A DNA stretch of 64,000 bases, from assembly GCF_910591885.1 (NCBI RefSeq), contig NC_063280.1, forward strand, positions 7,936,001 through 8,000,000. The letters run 5' to 3'. The translations under genes and the position numbers were made by a program. The notes under the pieces were generated by a model, which saw nothing but the letters and a program-made list of their open reading frames with translations, made no database searches and was not told the DNA's origin. Position 1 is the stretch's first letter; every line of letters starts with the position of its first letter. This document shows, piece by piece, positions 51,936 to 61,077 of this stretch. This DNA is from Bombus terrestris. Its lineage: Eukaryota; Arthropoda; Insecta; Hymenoptera; Apidae.

Positions 51936-52208
51936 ATAACGAATTTGAAATTTGTATTATTTAATTAAAATTTTTTACAAGATTATTTTATGCCAATATA
52001 GGGAAGAATAAAATAAACGGGATGAACACAAGTTCAATTATTGTGATTAATTGTAACAAAGTTAATCGTGGTGCATTAATTAAATTTGTGATTCAAACAT
52101 TCAAACCTGATGCAAGGCCCTGACAACGTCTAGTCCGGGGATTCCCGGGGATGGCAGGGTAAGCTGCAGCCCCTGATGGTGAGACTGCCGACCAGCTTCA
52201 GCTTCCAT
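32908..52208 (-). CDS. CAP-Gly domain protein with N-terminal coiled coil (865 residues, eight exons)
   Basis: Exons in transcription order are 52208-52107, 49617-49379, 48226-47249, 45937-45586, 43745-43340, 42156-41885, 41407-41223 and 32971-32908. All junctions agree in phase (0, 2, 2, 0, 1, 0, 2) and the sum is 866 codons. The start is the first in-frame ATG after an upstream stop. Residues 25-90 are a coiled coil (LDVVRALHQTVISLRSAL, VERLALENHVLRRKIL). Residues 114-780 are Ser/Glu-rich and probably disordered, with RRxS-type sites such as RRYSEP and a possible EB1-binding SSIP. Residues 790-862 are a CAP-Gly domain (GRVRYVGPVPGREETHVGVE, FFDC, AIFVPFKKV), here with GSSDG in place of the usual GKNDG. 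CAP-Gly domains bind tubulin or EB-protein tails, so a microtubule or plus-end role is inferred. I cannot name an orthologue; it is not CLIP, Glued, TBCB/E or KIF13 by layout. Confidence 0.82.
33941..34848. mobile_element. Tandem array of mariner-derived hairpin elements (five and a partial)
   Basis: An 81-bp near-palindrome with 31-bp arms, TTGGGTTGGCAACTAAGTGA outward ends and a short centre, recurs at 33961, 34120, 34278, 34437 and 34596 (period 158-159 bp), and a truncated copy ends at 34848. Each is preceded or followed by TA or a close variant. The spacers of about 78 bp are also repeated (AAAAAGTTTCTTACAAAACT and GAAGTTTCTAG), so the whole unit was amplified. In the first copy the arms extend into GAAACTTTTYGGACAAT flanks, giving an inverted repeat of about 121 bp (33941-34061). 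The ends match the mariner/Tc1 type common in insects; there is no transposase ORF. Confidence 0.85.
34707..34785 (+). repeat. Short direct duplication at the end of the array
   Basis: A block reading ACAAAACTGAAGTTTC and then AAAAGAGATTTAGAAGCGT is present twice in a row with about 37-bp spacing, immediately before the truncated last hairpin copy. Confidence 0.7.
35560..35800. repeat. Degenerate repeat block (CCTACGAAAGCATCGAAAAC type)
   Basis: Phrases of the form TTTCCTACgAAAGcatCGgAAAC recur near 35565, 35595, 35682 and 35776, with TTCCATAGGAA between them. The wording overlaps the 23808-24070 repeats (TTCCATAGGAAAG, AAACACCG), which suggests one dispersed, decayed family. Confidence 0.45.
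39155..39206 (+). mobile_element. Solo mariner-like end
   Basis: About 47 bp reading CATCTATTATTTCCTT and then CAACTTTTCGGACAATC closely match the DNA immediately left of the first hairpin copy (33911-33958). CTTTTCGGACAATCCAATA resembles a mariner 3' end. No element body is present on the other side. Confidence 0.55.
41223..41407 (-). CDS. CAP-Gly gene exon 7: most of the CAP-Gly domain
   Basis: The exon starts after CGACAG|ATACC and ends GATTG|GTAAGT in phase 2. It encodes LDHLVKVISPEGKVLQGRVR through GTFHGRRFFD, which carries the GxxGxVRYVG and HVGVEL signatures. Confidence 0.88.
41408..41884. other. Intron 6 of the CAP-Gly gene
   Basis: 477-bp intron, AT-rich, with no recognisable feature besides the splice sites. 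Confidence 0.6.
42157..43339. other. Intron 5 of the CAP-Gly gene
   Basis: 1.18-kb intron. A TCTACGAAAACATCGGAAAG phrase near 42717 resembles the dispersed degenerate repeat seen at 35560-35800. No exon signal otherwise. Confidence 0.55.
43340..43745 (-). CDS. CAP-Gly gene exon 5: GC-rich Ser/Pro linker
   Basis: Acceptor GTTGTTCAG|ACT (phase 0) and donor CAAG|GTTTGT (phase 1) fit both neighbours only in the frame reading TCFSSRGCGLRTPDVHRRES to SKVTFQ. All three minus frames are open across 43381-43753, so only the phase argument selects the frame. It contains the candidate SxIP motif (GSLSSIPSPG). Confidence 0.75.
43746..45585. other. Intron 4 of the CAP-Gly gene
   Basis: 1.84-kb AT-rich intron with a short (TA)n tract near 44334-44360. 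No gene is seen. Confidence 0.6.
45938..47248. other. Intron 3 of the CAP-Gly gene
   Basis: 1.31-kb AT-rich intron. Nothing is recognisable beyond the splice sites. Confidence 0.6.
47249..48226 (-). CDS. CAP-Gly gene exon 3: large Ser/Glu-rich linker
   Basis: The acceptor is GTGTCAG|T and the donor TACAG|GTAACT. It encodes about 326 residues with acidic patches (ESEELDDIELIFTTDE) and repeated Ser runs (SSQSSSIDREESVDRF), and no globular domain. The phase requires the acceptor at 48227; the next AG downstream would break the frame. Confidence 0.75.
48227..49378. other. Intron 2 of the CAP-Gly gene
   Basis: 1.15-kb intron. It is open in frame for 80 bases upstream of the exon 3 acceptor, which lengthens the apparent ORF; only the phase decides the true exon edge. 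Confidence 0.6.
49618..52106. other. Intron 1 of the CAP-Gly gene
   Basis: 2.49-kb AT-rich intron with a T run at about 50714-50728 and a compound (AC)n(AT)n microsatellite at about 51873-51930. No exon or RNA gene is seen. Confidence 0.6.
51873..51930. repeat. Compound (AC)n-(ATAC)n-(AT)n microsatellite
   Basis: Consecutive ACAC, ATAC and ATAT runs are directly visible. Intronic. Confidence 0.9.
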
Positions 52209-52264
52209 GCCTCCTCCTCCCCGCCCGATATTTCTAACGAGATCTTGCCACCGCCACAGGTCAT
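52130..52264 (-). other. Upstream ORF overlapping the CAP-Gly gene start
   Basis: An ATG at 52264, 56 nt upstream of the main ATG and in another frame, opens a 44-codon ORF (MTCGGGKISLEISGGEEEAW onward) that ends at TAG inside exon 1 of the main CDS. If transcribed it would compete with the main start. Confidence 0.4.
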
Positions 52265-54311
52265 TCCGAAACCGTCTTTCTCTTTGTTCGTTTCACCACG
52301 TTTTTACAATTTCACCGATTCGAATCGATCGCGTTGTTTCCGTTACCACATACACCCGGGACCACTGATCGATTCCCCCTCACTGGACCTCGAATCTTTA
52401 ATGAAATACCGAACAGATCAATCGCTAAACTAGTCACCAACGATAATCCTAATTCGCGAAAACAATCGTCAGTTTCTATTTTCCTATTTCACGAGAGGGG
52501 CGTGAAATCGGATGCAAAAACACCATGGACACCCTTAATGGCAACGCTATAAATAGAGCCGAAAATGTCAGGGATAGTTAATACACTACGCTATCCATTT
52601 TACGTTCGAAATTACAAAATTAGGATTGAACAAGCGATTTTAGTTTTTCCTTATAATGTTACGTTTAGTCACGGATAAAAAACGATTTAAGAAATTTTCT
52701 CGATAATGCTGTTTATGAATAAAGAAAACAATCGGAAATAACTGCATACAAATGAAACACCATATATCGTTGTTCGAAATATTACCTTTTACGTTGTACG
52801 TAGGTTTCACCGTGTCGTGAATTTTCTGCGCGCTATGTTTGATTTCTAAGTGATTGCAAACGAGTGTTATTCGTCAAGCAAGATGTGTATAATATATTTT
52901 TATTGTAATTTTGAATGACTGTATAAATAAATTTGATATATAGTATATTTTTAATATACTGTGTAAAATGAAAATTATTAAAAACGGTAGAAGTAGAAAA
53001 TTCAAACATCGATATTCAAGGAAAGAAGCTGCGCTTAAGATACAAGCAAGCTTTTCTAATTTTTCGTAAGATTAAATTGCAACTTACTTTTTACACGGAT
53101 TTATCAATATACATCAAAACAATTAAAAAAATTGATTATCGATAAAAAAAATTAATATTTTCTGTTTAGAAAGTGACGCCGTAGTAACTGCGCGTAATAC
53201 CATACGGATTGATTCACTTTTACGCACGCACTTTATCGTTCACTGTCGAGAACGTACTACTGAGAACAACGTTTACGACGGTGCTTGAACAGAGTTTTCC
53301 AATAAGCAGTCATTGTTAGAACTACTAAAAGATACTAATCAATATGGAACAGCTCGAAGGGTTTATAGGTACCACTTTAATCGTAATCGCTAAGCGCTTC
53401 AAATCTATTAGCCCAATGTAATTATACTCCCCAAACACCGATTATCATTTAATTCAGAGTTTCCTTCTTATGTATACACAATTCACCAATATCGTTTAAT
53501 TAAAGTTTTTATATCAACGAAAAAAAAGGGAAAGTCCACTTGTATATCTCGATCTTAATAATATATAAAATTACATTTTTCGTAAGTACGACGCGGTAGC
53601 GTAATTTTCATACGAATGTCAACAATATAGTTCGAGCTGTCACTTGGCCTTTAATGCAGACGACGAAATAGAAATACATACCCAATTACAACAGGCTTGC
53701 CAACGTTGTATGATGCTACTCACGACAAGGAGCATTTTCACTAGAAGATGAATGGCAAATATCGCAAAACTTAATAATTCCCTTTTATCGCCACACATTG
53801 GCGCGGATACAAGTATAATTTAAGCTGAAATTAAAATATTTTTGTTATTATACATTTTTATAAAGCATCCTTGTATTCATTATATAGTAAAGAAGCATAG
53901 TGAAACAGTAAAATTTTTATCAGCAAAATAAATTAAATCTGATTCATATTAAAAATTATTATTTTATTTTTTCGAACAATAGAATGCAATTAAAACAATG
54001 TAAAACAATTTAATTCTCTCGTATAATAAATTAATTTCATTATTTTTTAGCAAAATCTGTCGTTTAAGGTTATTTGAAAATTAAATAGAACTATAGATGA
54101 CGAGTATTATATAGAGCAATCTGTCCGCGCAAAGTTCGGTATTATACACGAGTGTACTATTATTCGTGACGTTGACATTACATAGTCCATAATAACAGAC
54201 GAAAAGAATAAGAAAAAAAAAGGAACGGAAATCTCATAAATGTACTAAAACAGCGTAATATGTTTCATGGAAAATAAGTTCTAATTGGAGAAGTGAACCT
54301 AATTCATAAGG
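52209..54311. other. Divergent intergenic region between the CAP-Gly gene and GLG1
   Basis: About 2.1 kb, very AT-rich in the middle (52900-54060). It must contain 5' UTRs and promoters of both divergently transcribed genes unless their first exons lie elsewhere. No TATA/initiator pair at proper spacing was found for either. Confidence 0.5.
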
Positions 54312-57300
54312 ATGGAACATAAGACAAACATAAGAAGCATTTTATTTGTGATTTTTCTACACTTGTCGGTGCTAAATTGTACTCACTTGACGAAAACTTA
54401 TTTTAAAGATGAAATTACAAATAATGGTGACAATATACCAAAAATCAGTTGGTTATTTAGCAATTCTGCTGACAGTTCCGTTAGAATTAAAAGAGCCAGC
54501 ATAATCAAGATAAACGAAGATAGTTTATTAAAATCTATGAACATTAAGTGTCGACAAAATTTGAATCGCCTGTGCGGTGATATTACTAAAAATAACGACG
54601 AATTAATGCTGTTAGAATGTATTCAAAGTTTTAAGGTATAACTTTGAATTAACAGAACAGTTATTTTATAATATAGAGTACTTAATAATACAAGTAAAAT
54701 AAAATTACTAATTTTAATTCGGTTTTTTCATTTTACAGCCAACTGAAGTATCTGGTATTGATGATGAATGCCGACAAGCAATCTGGGACTATATCTTAAA
54801 TGTTACAGGTAACTCAAATATAGAACGTTTAGCTAGAAGAACCTGTGGCAAAGAGTTAGATTCATTGGATTGCACGGCTTTTGGTAATAAACATGGAGCA
54901 TATCTTTCATGTTTAATTGACCAAAGAGAAAAAGTAAAAAATCCTCAATGCATTGCCTATATCCAAAGGTTAGAATGGATTGCATTCAGTGATTTTAGGA
55001 TTATAACACCATTTTCTTCAGATTGTGAAAATGATATTAAAAGATTCAAATGTGACAAGGTACAACCTTACAGAGACATATCCCAAGGACAAATATTAGC
55101 CTGTTTACAAGAACATGTTAATGAACTTCAACTTCAATGTAAAAGACATATACTTCATGTGTCTGAAATACAAGCAGAAAATATCAACTTAGACCGACAA
55201 TTGTATTTAGCTTGCGAAGAAGACCATACTAGATTTTGTCCAAATATTAGACCAGGAAGTGGTCAAGTATATAAGTGTTTAATGCAACACAAAACAGATA
55301 AATCTATGACAACAATGTGCCAAGAACAGCTTGCAAGACGAGGGAAATTAATTGCATCTGATTATAAAGTTAGTAAAGGACTAGTTAAAGCTTGTAAAGA
55401 TGACATTAAAAGTAATCATTGTAGAAGATCTGTGTTTGAAGATAAAAACATAAGACTTGCACAAATTCTTCTTTGTTTGGAATCTGCGGCAAAAAATGGT
55501 AGTAAAATTGATAATAACTGCCAAGCTGAAATGTTTGATCATAGAAAACTTTTAATGGAAGATTATAGATTATCCCCTGAGATAGTTGATGGTTGTGCTA
55601 ATGATATTACAGCATTTTGTAATAGTTTAGAAGTTGGTGGTGCAACAATTCATTGCTTGATGGAGCATACAAGACCAAGAAAGAGGAAATCGAGAATATC
55701 TAGTAAATGTCAGAGAGCGGTAATCAAATGTTTTCATATATACATTTATATACATAAGAGATTATATAATAATAAATATTAATGAAATGTTTTTCAAACA
55801 TAATAATAGTTAGAAGATCTAATTATGGAAGCTGATGCTGGAGAAGATTGGAGAATTGATCCTGTTTTAAAGGAACAGTGTGAATTAATCGCTAATGTAG
55901 TTTGCAAAAATGTAAGAAAACAATTGAAACAACTCAATTGATATTTCATTAAATAATAAGTGAATACTGTAATTTGATTTACATATAGGTACAGGGAGGT
56001 GATGCCAGAATGATATCCTGTTTAATGGAACAGCTTGGTACAGACAAAATGACAGAAGCTTGTGAAACTGCTTTAGTTCAGATACAATATTTTGTAGCTA
56101 GAGATTTCAAACTAGATCCTCAATTGTATAGAGCATGTAAATATGATGCAACACATCTATGTCATGCAAGAAATGCATGGGCTAGTGATGGAAAACAAAT
56201 GGATCCAGAAAGAGGACCTCTTGTTTTACCATGTTTATATAGACATGTGTATCATCCTCAAAAGAATATGACAGTAAGAATTCATGTGGTTTCATAAATA
56301 ACTATATACAATACCTTAAGTAACCTTGGAAGTTAAAAGCTATTCTTGTATTGGCTCATTTTAGTTAAGAACAGAATGTCTTGAAGAAATTAGACGCGTT
56401 ATGAGGCAAAGAGCAGTAAATGTTGATTTACAACCTGAAATTGAAGAAGTGTGTCTGACTGAGTTAGCATCATTTTGTTATGACAAAACAGCAAAAGGAG
56501 AAGAAATATTATGTCTTCAAGATAATTTAGAACGGTAATAGTAGATGTATTCAGTCATATGAAAATTTCTAAATTTATTTTACAATCCATTTGTTTTATT
56601 CACAGTTTAAGCAAGAATTGCAAATTAGCAGTCGGCAATTTTACGGAAGAACAAGCAGAACGTGTTGAATTGAATCCAATAATTTCTGCTGCATGTTACC
56701 ATATCATAGAGCGTCATTGTGAGGTGCAATATAATTTTTTCAAAAATTTAAGTTAAATATTAACACACATAATTTTTACTTATGAAACTTATATGAAATA
56801 TTTAAAAAACAGGAAATATTAAAATATGGTAAAGATGAGGGTGATATGATGGAATGTTTAATAGAACACAAAAATGATATAGAAGGGCGATCTGATTATA
56901 AATGTAAAGCAGCAGTGGAACACTTCCAATTAATATCATTAAAAAATTACCACTTTACCTATAAATTTAAAGAGGCTTGTAGACCATCTGTTAAAAGATG
57001 GTGTCCAAAGTGAGTAGATTTCTTAAATATTTTATATGAATTTTTATCAATACAAGAATGTTTATATTTTAAAATGTAATATTTAGATCTAAAACTAAGG
57101 CAGAAGTAATAGAATGTTTAAGTACAAAAGTGCAAGAAGATATAATAAAAGATACTCAACATCACATAACAAAAGAATGTAGACAACAGTTAAAAGCGCA
57201 GCTTTATCAACAAAGAGAAAACATTCAGTTTGATCCTATCTTACAGGCACAATGTACAAATGATATTAAACAGTATTGTTATGATCTTGAACCAGGCAAT

Positions 57301-58709
57301 TCTCAGGTTGTGATATATACATATTTGTCTTTATATCTATATTTTGATATCTATATTAATGCAAACATTATTACTTCAGATTCTCGAATGTTTAGCGGCA
57401 CACAAGTCAAAATTAACAGATGCGTGTCATAAACAATTGTTTAAAGTGAGGAAACAAGAATTCCAAGACAGTTCAAGCGATTTCACTTTATTAAATAATT
57501 GCCGAGCGATGGTAAGGCAATTCTGCCATGATATAAGTCGTTCACAAGCGTTAGATTGTTTAAAAAAATATAAAGATGAACCAACGTTTGATGATAAATG
57601 CAAAAGTATTGTTATTCGAAGAATGATTGAACAAAACACAGACTACAGATTTAATACTGCATTACAAATTGCATGTTCTTATGATATTAATAAGCATTGT
57701 AAAGAGGTATGTTTGGACATATTTTACTTATATCTTTTTTCTACCTTATTATATGTATGACATTCCCTCATTAGGTTTTATTAAATGAACCTACCGATAA
57801 AGAACTCGAAGGAAAAGTTATAAGGTGTTTAAAAATTAAATTTCGAGAGTCAAAACTTTTAATAAAATGTGAACACCAAATGACTAACATACTTAGAGAA
57901 GCAGCTTTAAATTATCATTTAAATCCATTATTAGCCACAATGTGTGCACATGAGGTATTATCATTCGAATATTTTCAAAAAAAAGGATAAATAATTTGAA
58001 ATAAATATATTAACCAATGTAATAACTATTTGGAACAGATTGAAACAGTTTGTAAAGCAGATGACAATGATCCAGGAGCTGTAGAAGAATGTTTGAAAAT
58101 GGAATTTAATGCTGGAAATAAAGATATGAAAGAAGAATGTCGCATGGAAATTGCTGATTTAATAGAACAAACAAGAGCAGATATTAATGTAGATCCATTA
58201 TTACAGAAAGCATGTGCCGTCGATGTCAGTAAATACTGTAGTGATGTTCCTCAAGGCGCAGGGAGGCGTACGTTAAACAAATAAACAATACATTTTATAT
58301 GTAAATTAGTTCATTTATTAGAAGTATAAATCTGTCAAAATTTTATTATTTCTTCTTCTTTTCTTAGATATCATGTGTTTACAAAATGTATTAGACGACA
58401 GTAACAAGTCTCTACAACCTGATTGCTATAAGATGTTAACTACAAGGATCGAAATGTTCAGAAATGCGGCTAAGGTAGCGAATTCTATATTTCTTATAAT
58501 ACATATTATATATTAGTAATATACGTATATTTATTTATTTTCAGTTAATTGGACCAAATTCAATCCAGGAATTGTATTCAACGGTAAATCAGTCTCCTGC
58601 AAGACGATATTTCATGATTATCGCGTTAACAATGATTGGCTTAATTTTCATCACCGGCTTATTTTGTGGAAGAGTAACAAGACGAACAATGTTAATGAAA
58701 AATAAGTGA
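54312..58709 (+). CDS. Glg1: Golgi apparatus protein 1 (GLG1, Cys-rich FGF receptor / ESL-1)
   Basis: Thirteen exons: 54312-54635, 54739-55719, 55810-55911, 55989-56273, 56365-56534, 56606-56723, 56813-57009, 57087-57306, 57380-57706, 57775-57954, 58039-58267, 58368-58474 and 58545-58709. Every junction agrees in phase and they give 1134 residues, close to vertebrate GLG1. A signal peptide (MEHKTNIRSILFVIFLHLSV) is followed by a propeptide-like stretch with a furin-type RIKR at 58-61. Then come many GLG1 repeats of about 60 residues with the pattern Cys-x3-Asp/Ile-x3-Cys and CLxxH/N (ACEEDHTRFCPNIRPGSGQV, KCLMQHK, NCRAMVRQFCHDI). Near the end lie a single transmembrane helix (YFMIIALTMIGLIFITGLF, about 1102-1122) and a short basic tail RVTRRTMLMKNK. 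Family knowledge: a type I Golgi membrane protein that binds FGFs, E-selectin and pro-TGF-beta. AATAAA hexamers lie at 59111 and 59165. Confidence 0.95.
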
Positions 58710-58953
58710 TAAATTATAGTGAGAAAAATCCGTCCTCGAAGATTTTCTATCGCTGTAATTAAAAAGAAAGAACAAATCAATTCCAAGTAAACATCGAAAC
58801 AAAGAAGAAGAACAGAGTGATTGTACTGGTGACCTTCCTGCAAGATATCAAACTGTGCAAAATTAAGATAGAAGTTGCATTTTTTAATATTTTTATTTAT
58901 CTCCTTTTTTAATATACATATAAATTTATAAAAGAGAGCGAAAGGGAGAGAGA

Positions 58954-58990
<37 letters not shown>

Positions 58991-60600
58991 TATACATATT
59001 ATGTACACGATTCTACATTCAGTAGTATTATCATAAATATAAAAAACTGTAAGTTTGAATGAATGTAATGTATGATAAACTGAAAATGATTTGCATTTAA
59101 GGTAGATTTTAATAAAAAAAAAAATATATTAATAGAGAATATATATATATACATATATATATACAATAAATTGAAATGAGGAATGAAATTTTATGTCAAT
59201 ATTCTATACATTTGTGATATATAACAAAAATTCGTATAAAAATAAAATGGTCACATTTTATTTAAAGCAAAACATATTATCTGGGCACAAATTACCTTGG
59301 TCTTCCATTTTAGAACGTTAGAATGCATATAGAATAAAAATTATCGGGAATTATTTACAATGAATGAACTTGGACAATTATGTAATGTGCACATAATATG
59401 AAACGTATAAGAATATTACATATTTCTTGACAAAAAAAGTTATGCTCAATTTATAGTAATTAAAGCTATTTAATCTTATCATTGAATACATATATTGCTA
59501 CTGTGTATCATAAGTTAAGGTATAAGACCAAATATTGTGTTACACGAAATATATTACGAGGTGAAATTTCAAGGTAAAGATGCTGAACTGTAGTCATGCC
59601 GTTGTTAGTTATAAAAAATAAATTTTCTTTCTACCCATATTTATATTGTAAAAAAATATGACCCAAGTATCATATACGTAATTCAGTCATAACGTCTAAA
59701 TATAATGAAACTCAAGGTAAATGAAGTGAATTTCTCATTTAACAAAATTTAATTTCTAGTAGGCTATAGTTCCACTGGAAATCTATCCATCTGATATGAA
59801 TCATTACTAACAAAATCAGTTGATGGCCACAAAAGGAATACAGCGAAACCGTGCACCTTGCTTTGCTTTTATGGCAGTAATTTTTGAGTTCAAACGGTGC
59901 GCAACGGTCGTACATATAATTCGATTGAAGGTCGCGAGAAGGCGCGACAATCGCGTGAAGTACAAGAGCCAGCAAAACATTAACATCAAAAACCTCTGTA
60001 GCGCAGGTTCGCAACGTTGTTTCCGTTGAACGGACGAAATTGTAGCTACAGTGAGTGTTTGTTGTGTGAGAAATCTACATTGTTTAATGTTGTGTGTGTT
60101 AAGTGTATAACATGATTGTTACGAAATATTAATGAATCCTTATTGTTACCAACTCAAATAATAAACAAATACATGAACTAATTATATCAAACAATAATAT
60201 CGAAAACCATCGTGGAAAGATTGATATATGTGAGGTGCGTCGAAGGACATCATCATCGAATAGAAAAACGCATTAAAGGAGCAGAACGCATACGACAAAT
60301 GTCGAATCGTAATGAACTGCGCAACGACATAGGTGTGGCGCGTAAAAGAGAGAGCGTACATGCACGTATACGTAGACATACGTGCAATACGAGCCCCCTT
60401 GGAATGAATGTAACCAAGAATTGGATTAACTTTCCCCAGTTACATTTACGTTTAAGAAACCGATCGATTCTTTCAATGCAGTATCAACTATAATAATCCG
60501 ATCCTACCAAGTTAATCGTCTCTGCACTGTACCGCCGAGTTACATTGGTATTTAAGATCAAGATAAATCCTGTGCTGATCTCGGTGAAGTAAATATCACT
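58710..60600. other. GLG1 3' flank and intergenic region
   Basis: Probable GLG1 3' UTR with (TA)n microsatellites at about 58955-58987 and 59137-59164 and AATAAA hexamers at 59111 and 59165. From about 59830 the composition becomes less AT-rich toward the CTDSP promoter. No exon recognised. Confidence 0.5.
58955..58987. repeat. (TA)n microsatellite
   Basis: Continuous TA repeat preceded by a GAGAGAGA run, in the GLG1 3' region. Confidence 0.9.
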
Positions 60601-60666
60601 GTTGGTATTGAAAACACACCGTGTGGGTGCGTGTGCGTGAGCGTACTCGTGCCCGTGCCTGCGCCT

Positions 60667-60816
60667 ATGCGTCTCCGTTCGCCAAGTTGTGGTGATCTTC
60701 GTAGAGGTGGCGGCGGCGGTGGTGGAGACAGTGAAGGTGGTGGCGGCGGCGGCGGCGGCGACGACGGTAGCAGCGGCAGCAGCGGTGGCGACAGTGAAGG
60801 AGACGGTGGAGGTGGT

Positions 60817-60858
<42 letters not shown>

Positions 60859-60897
60859 CGCGACAACGTTTGGAGGGAGAGATTTCGTACGTCGTGA
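60667..60897 (+). other. Poly-glycine upstream ORF before CTDSP
   Basis: An ATG at 60667 opens a 76-codon ORF that starts MRLRSPSCGDLRR and is then dominated by Gly runs from a GGC/GGT tract, broken by Asp/Ser-rich spacers (DSEG, DDGSSGSSGGDSEG). It ends at TGA 181 bases before the CTDSP start codon. If the 5' UTR extends this far it is a genuine uORF. No transcript evidence is available here. Confidence 0.4.
60706..60861. repeat. Interrupted (GGC/GGT)n trinucleotide repeat
   Basis: Long runs of GGC and GGT triplets in three blocks separated by GACAGTGAAGG-type spacers. This is the most GC-rich spot in the right half of the window. The opposite strand reads as CCG/CCA triplets, giving spurious poly-Pro or poly-Arg/His frames. 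Confidence 0.9.
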
Positions 60898-60993
60898 CTG
60901 AGTGAGTGAGTGAGTTGGTGCGTGTGCGTGCTACCGCGCGTATACGCTCTCTCTCATTCTTGGGATCGTTCGCGTGTGTGTTGTGTATGTATG

Positions 60994-61014
60994 TGTATAT
61001 ATATATATATATAT
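60994..61014. repeat. (AT)n run followed by GC alternation
   Basis: GTATATAT... changes directly to TCGCGCGCGCGC, within the probable CTDSP 5' UTR. Confidence 0.8.
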
Positions 61015-61077
61015 TGTCGCGCGCGCGCATTAACGGAATTCACGATCAGCACGCAGGGACTCTCAACAAATGTTTAA

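Noticed and set aside
52176..52433. Plus-strand Ser/Pro ORF
   Set aside because: Shadow of CAP-Gly gene exon 1 and its upstream region, with no splice partner on the plus strand.
60558..60866. Poly-Pro ORF on the minus strand
   Set aside because: It is the reverse complement of the GGN repeat and has no other protein-like content.
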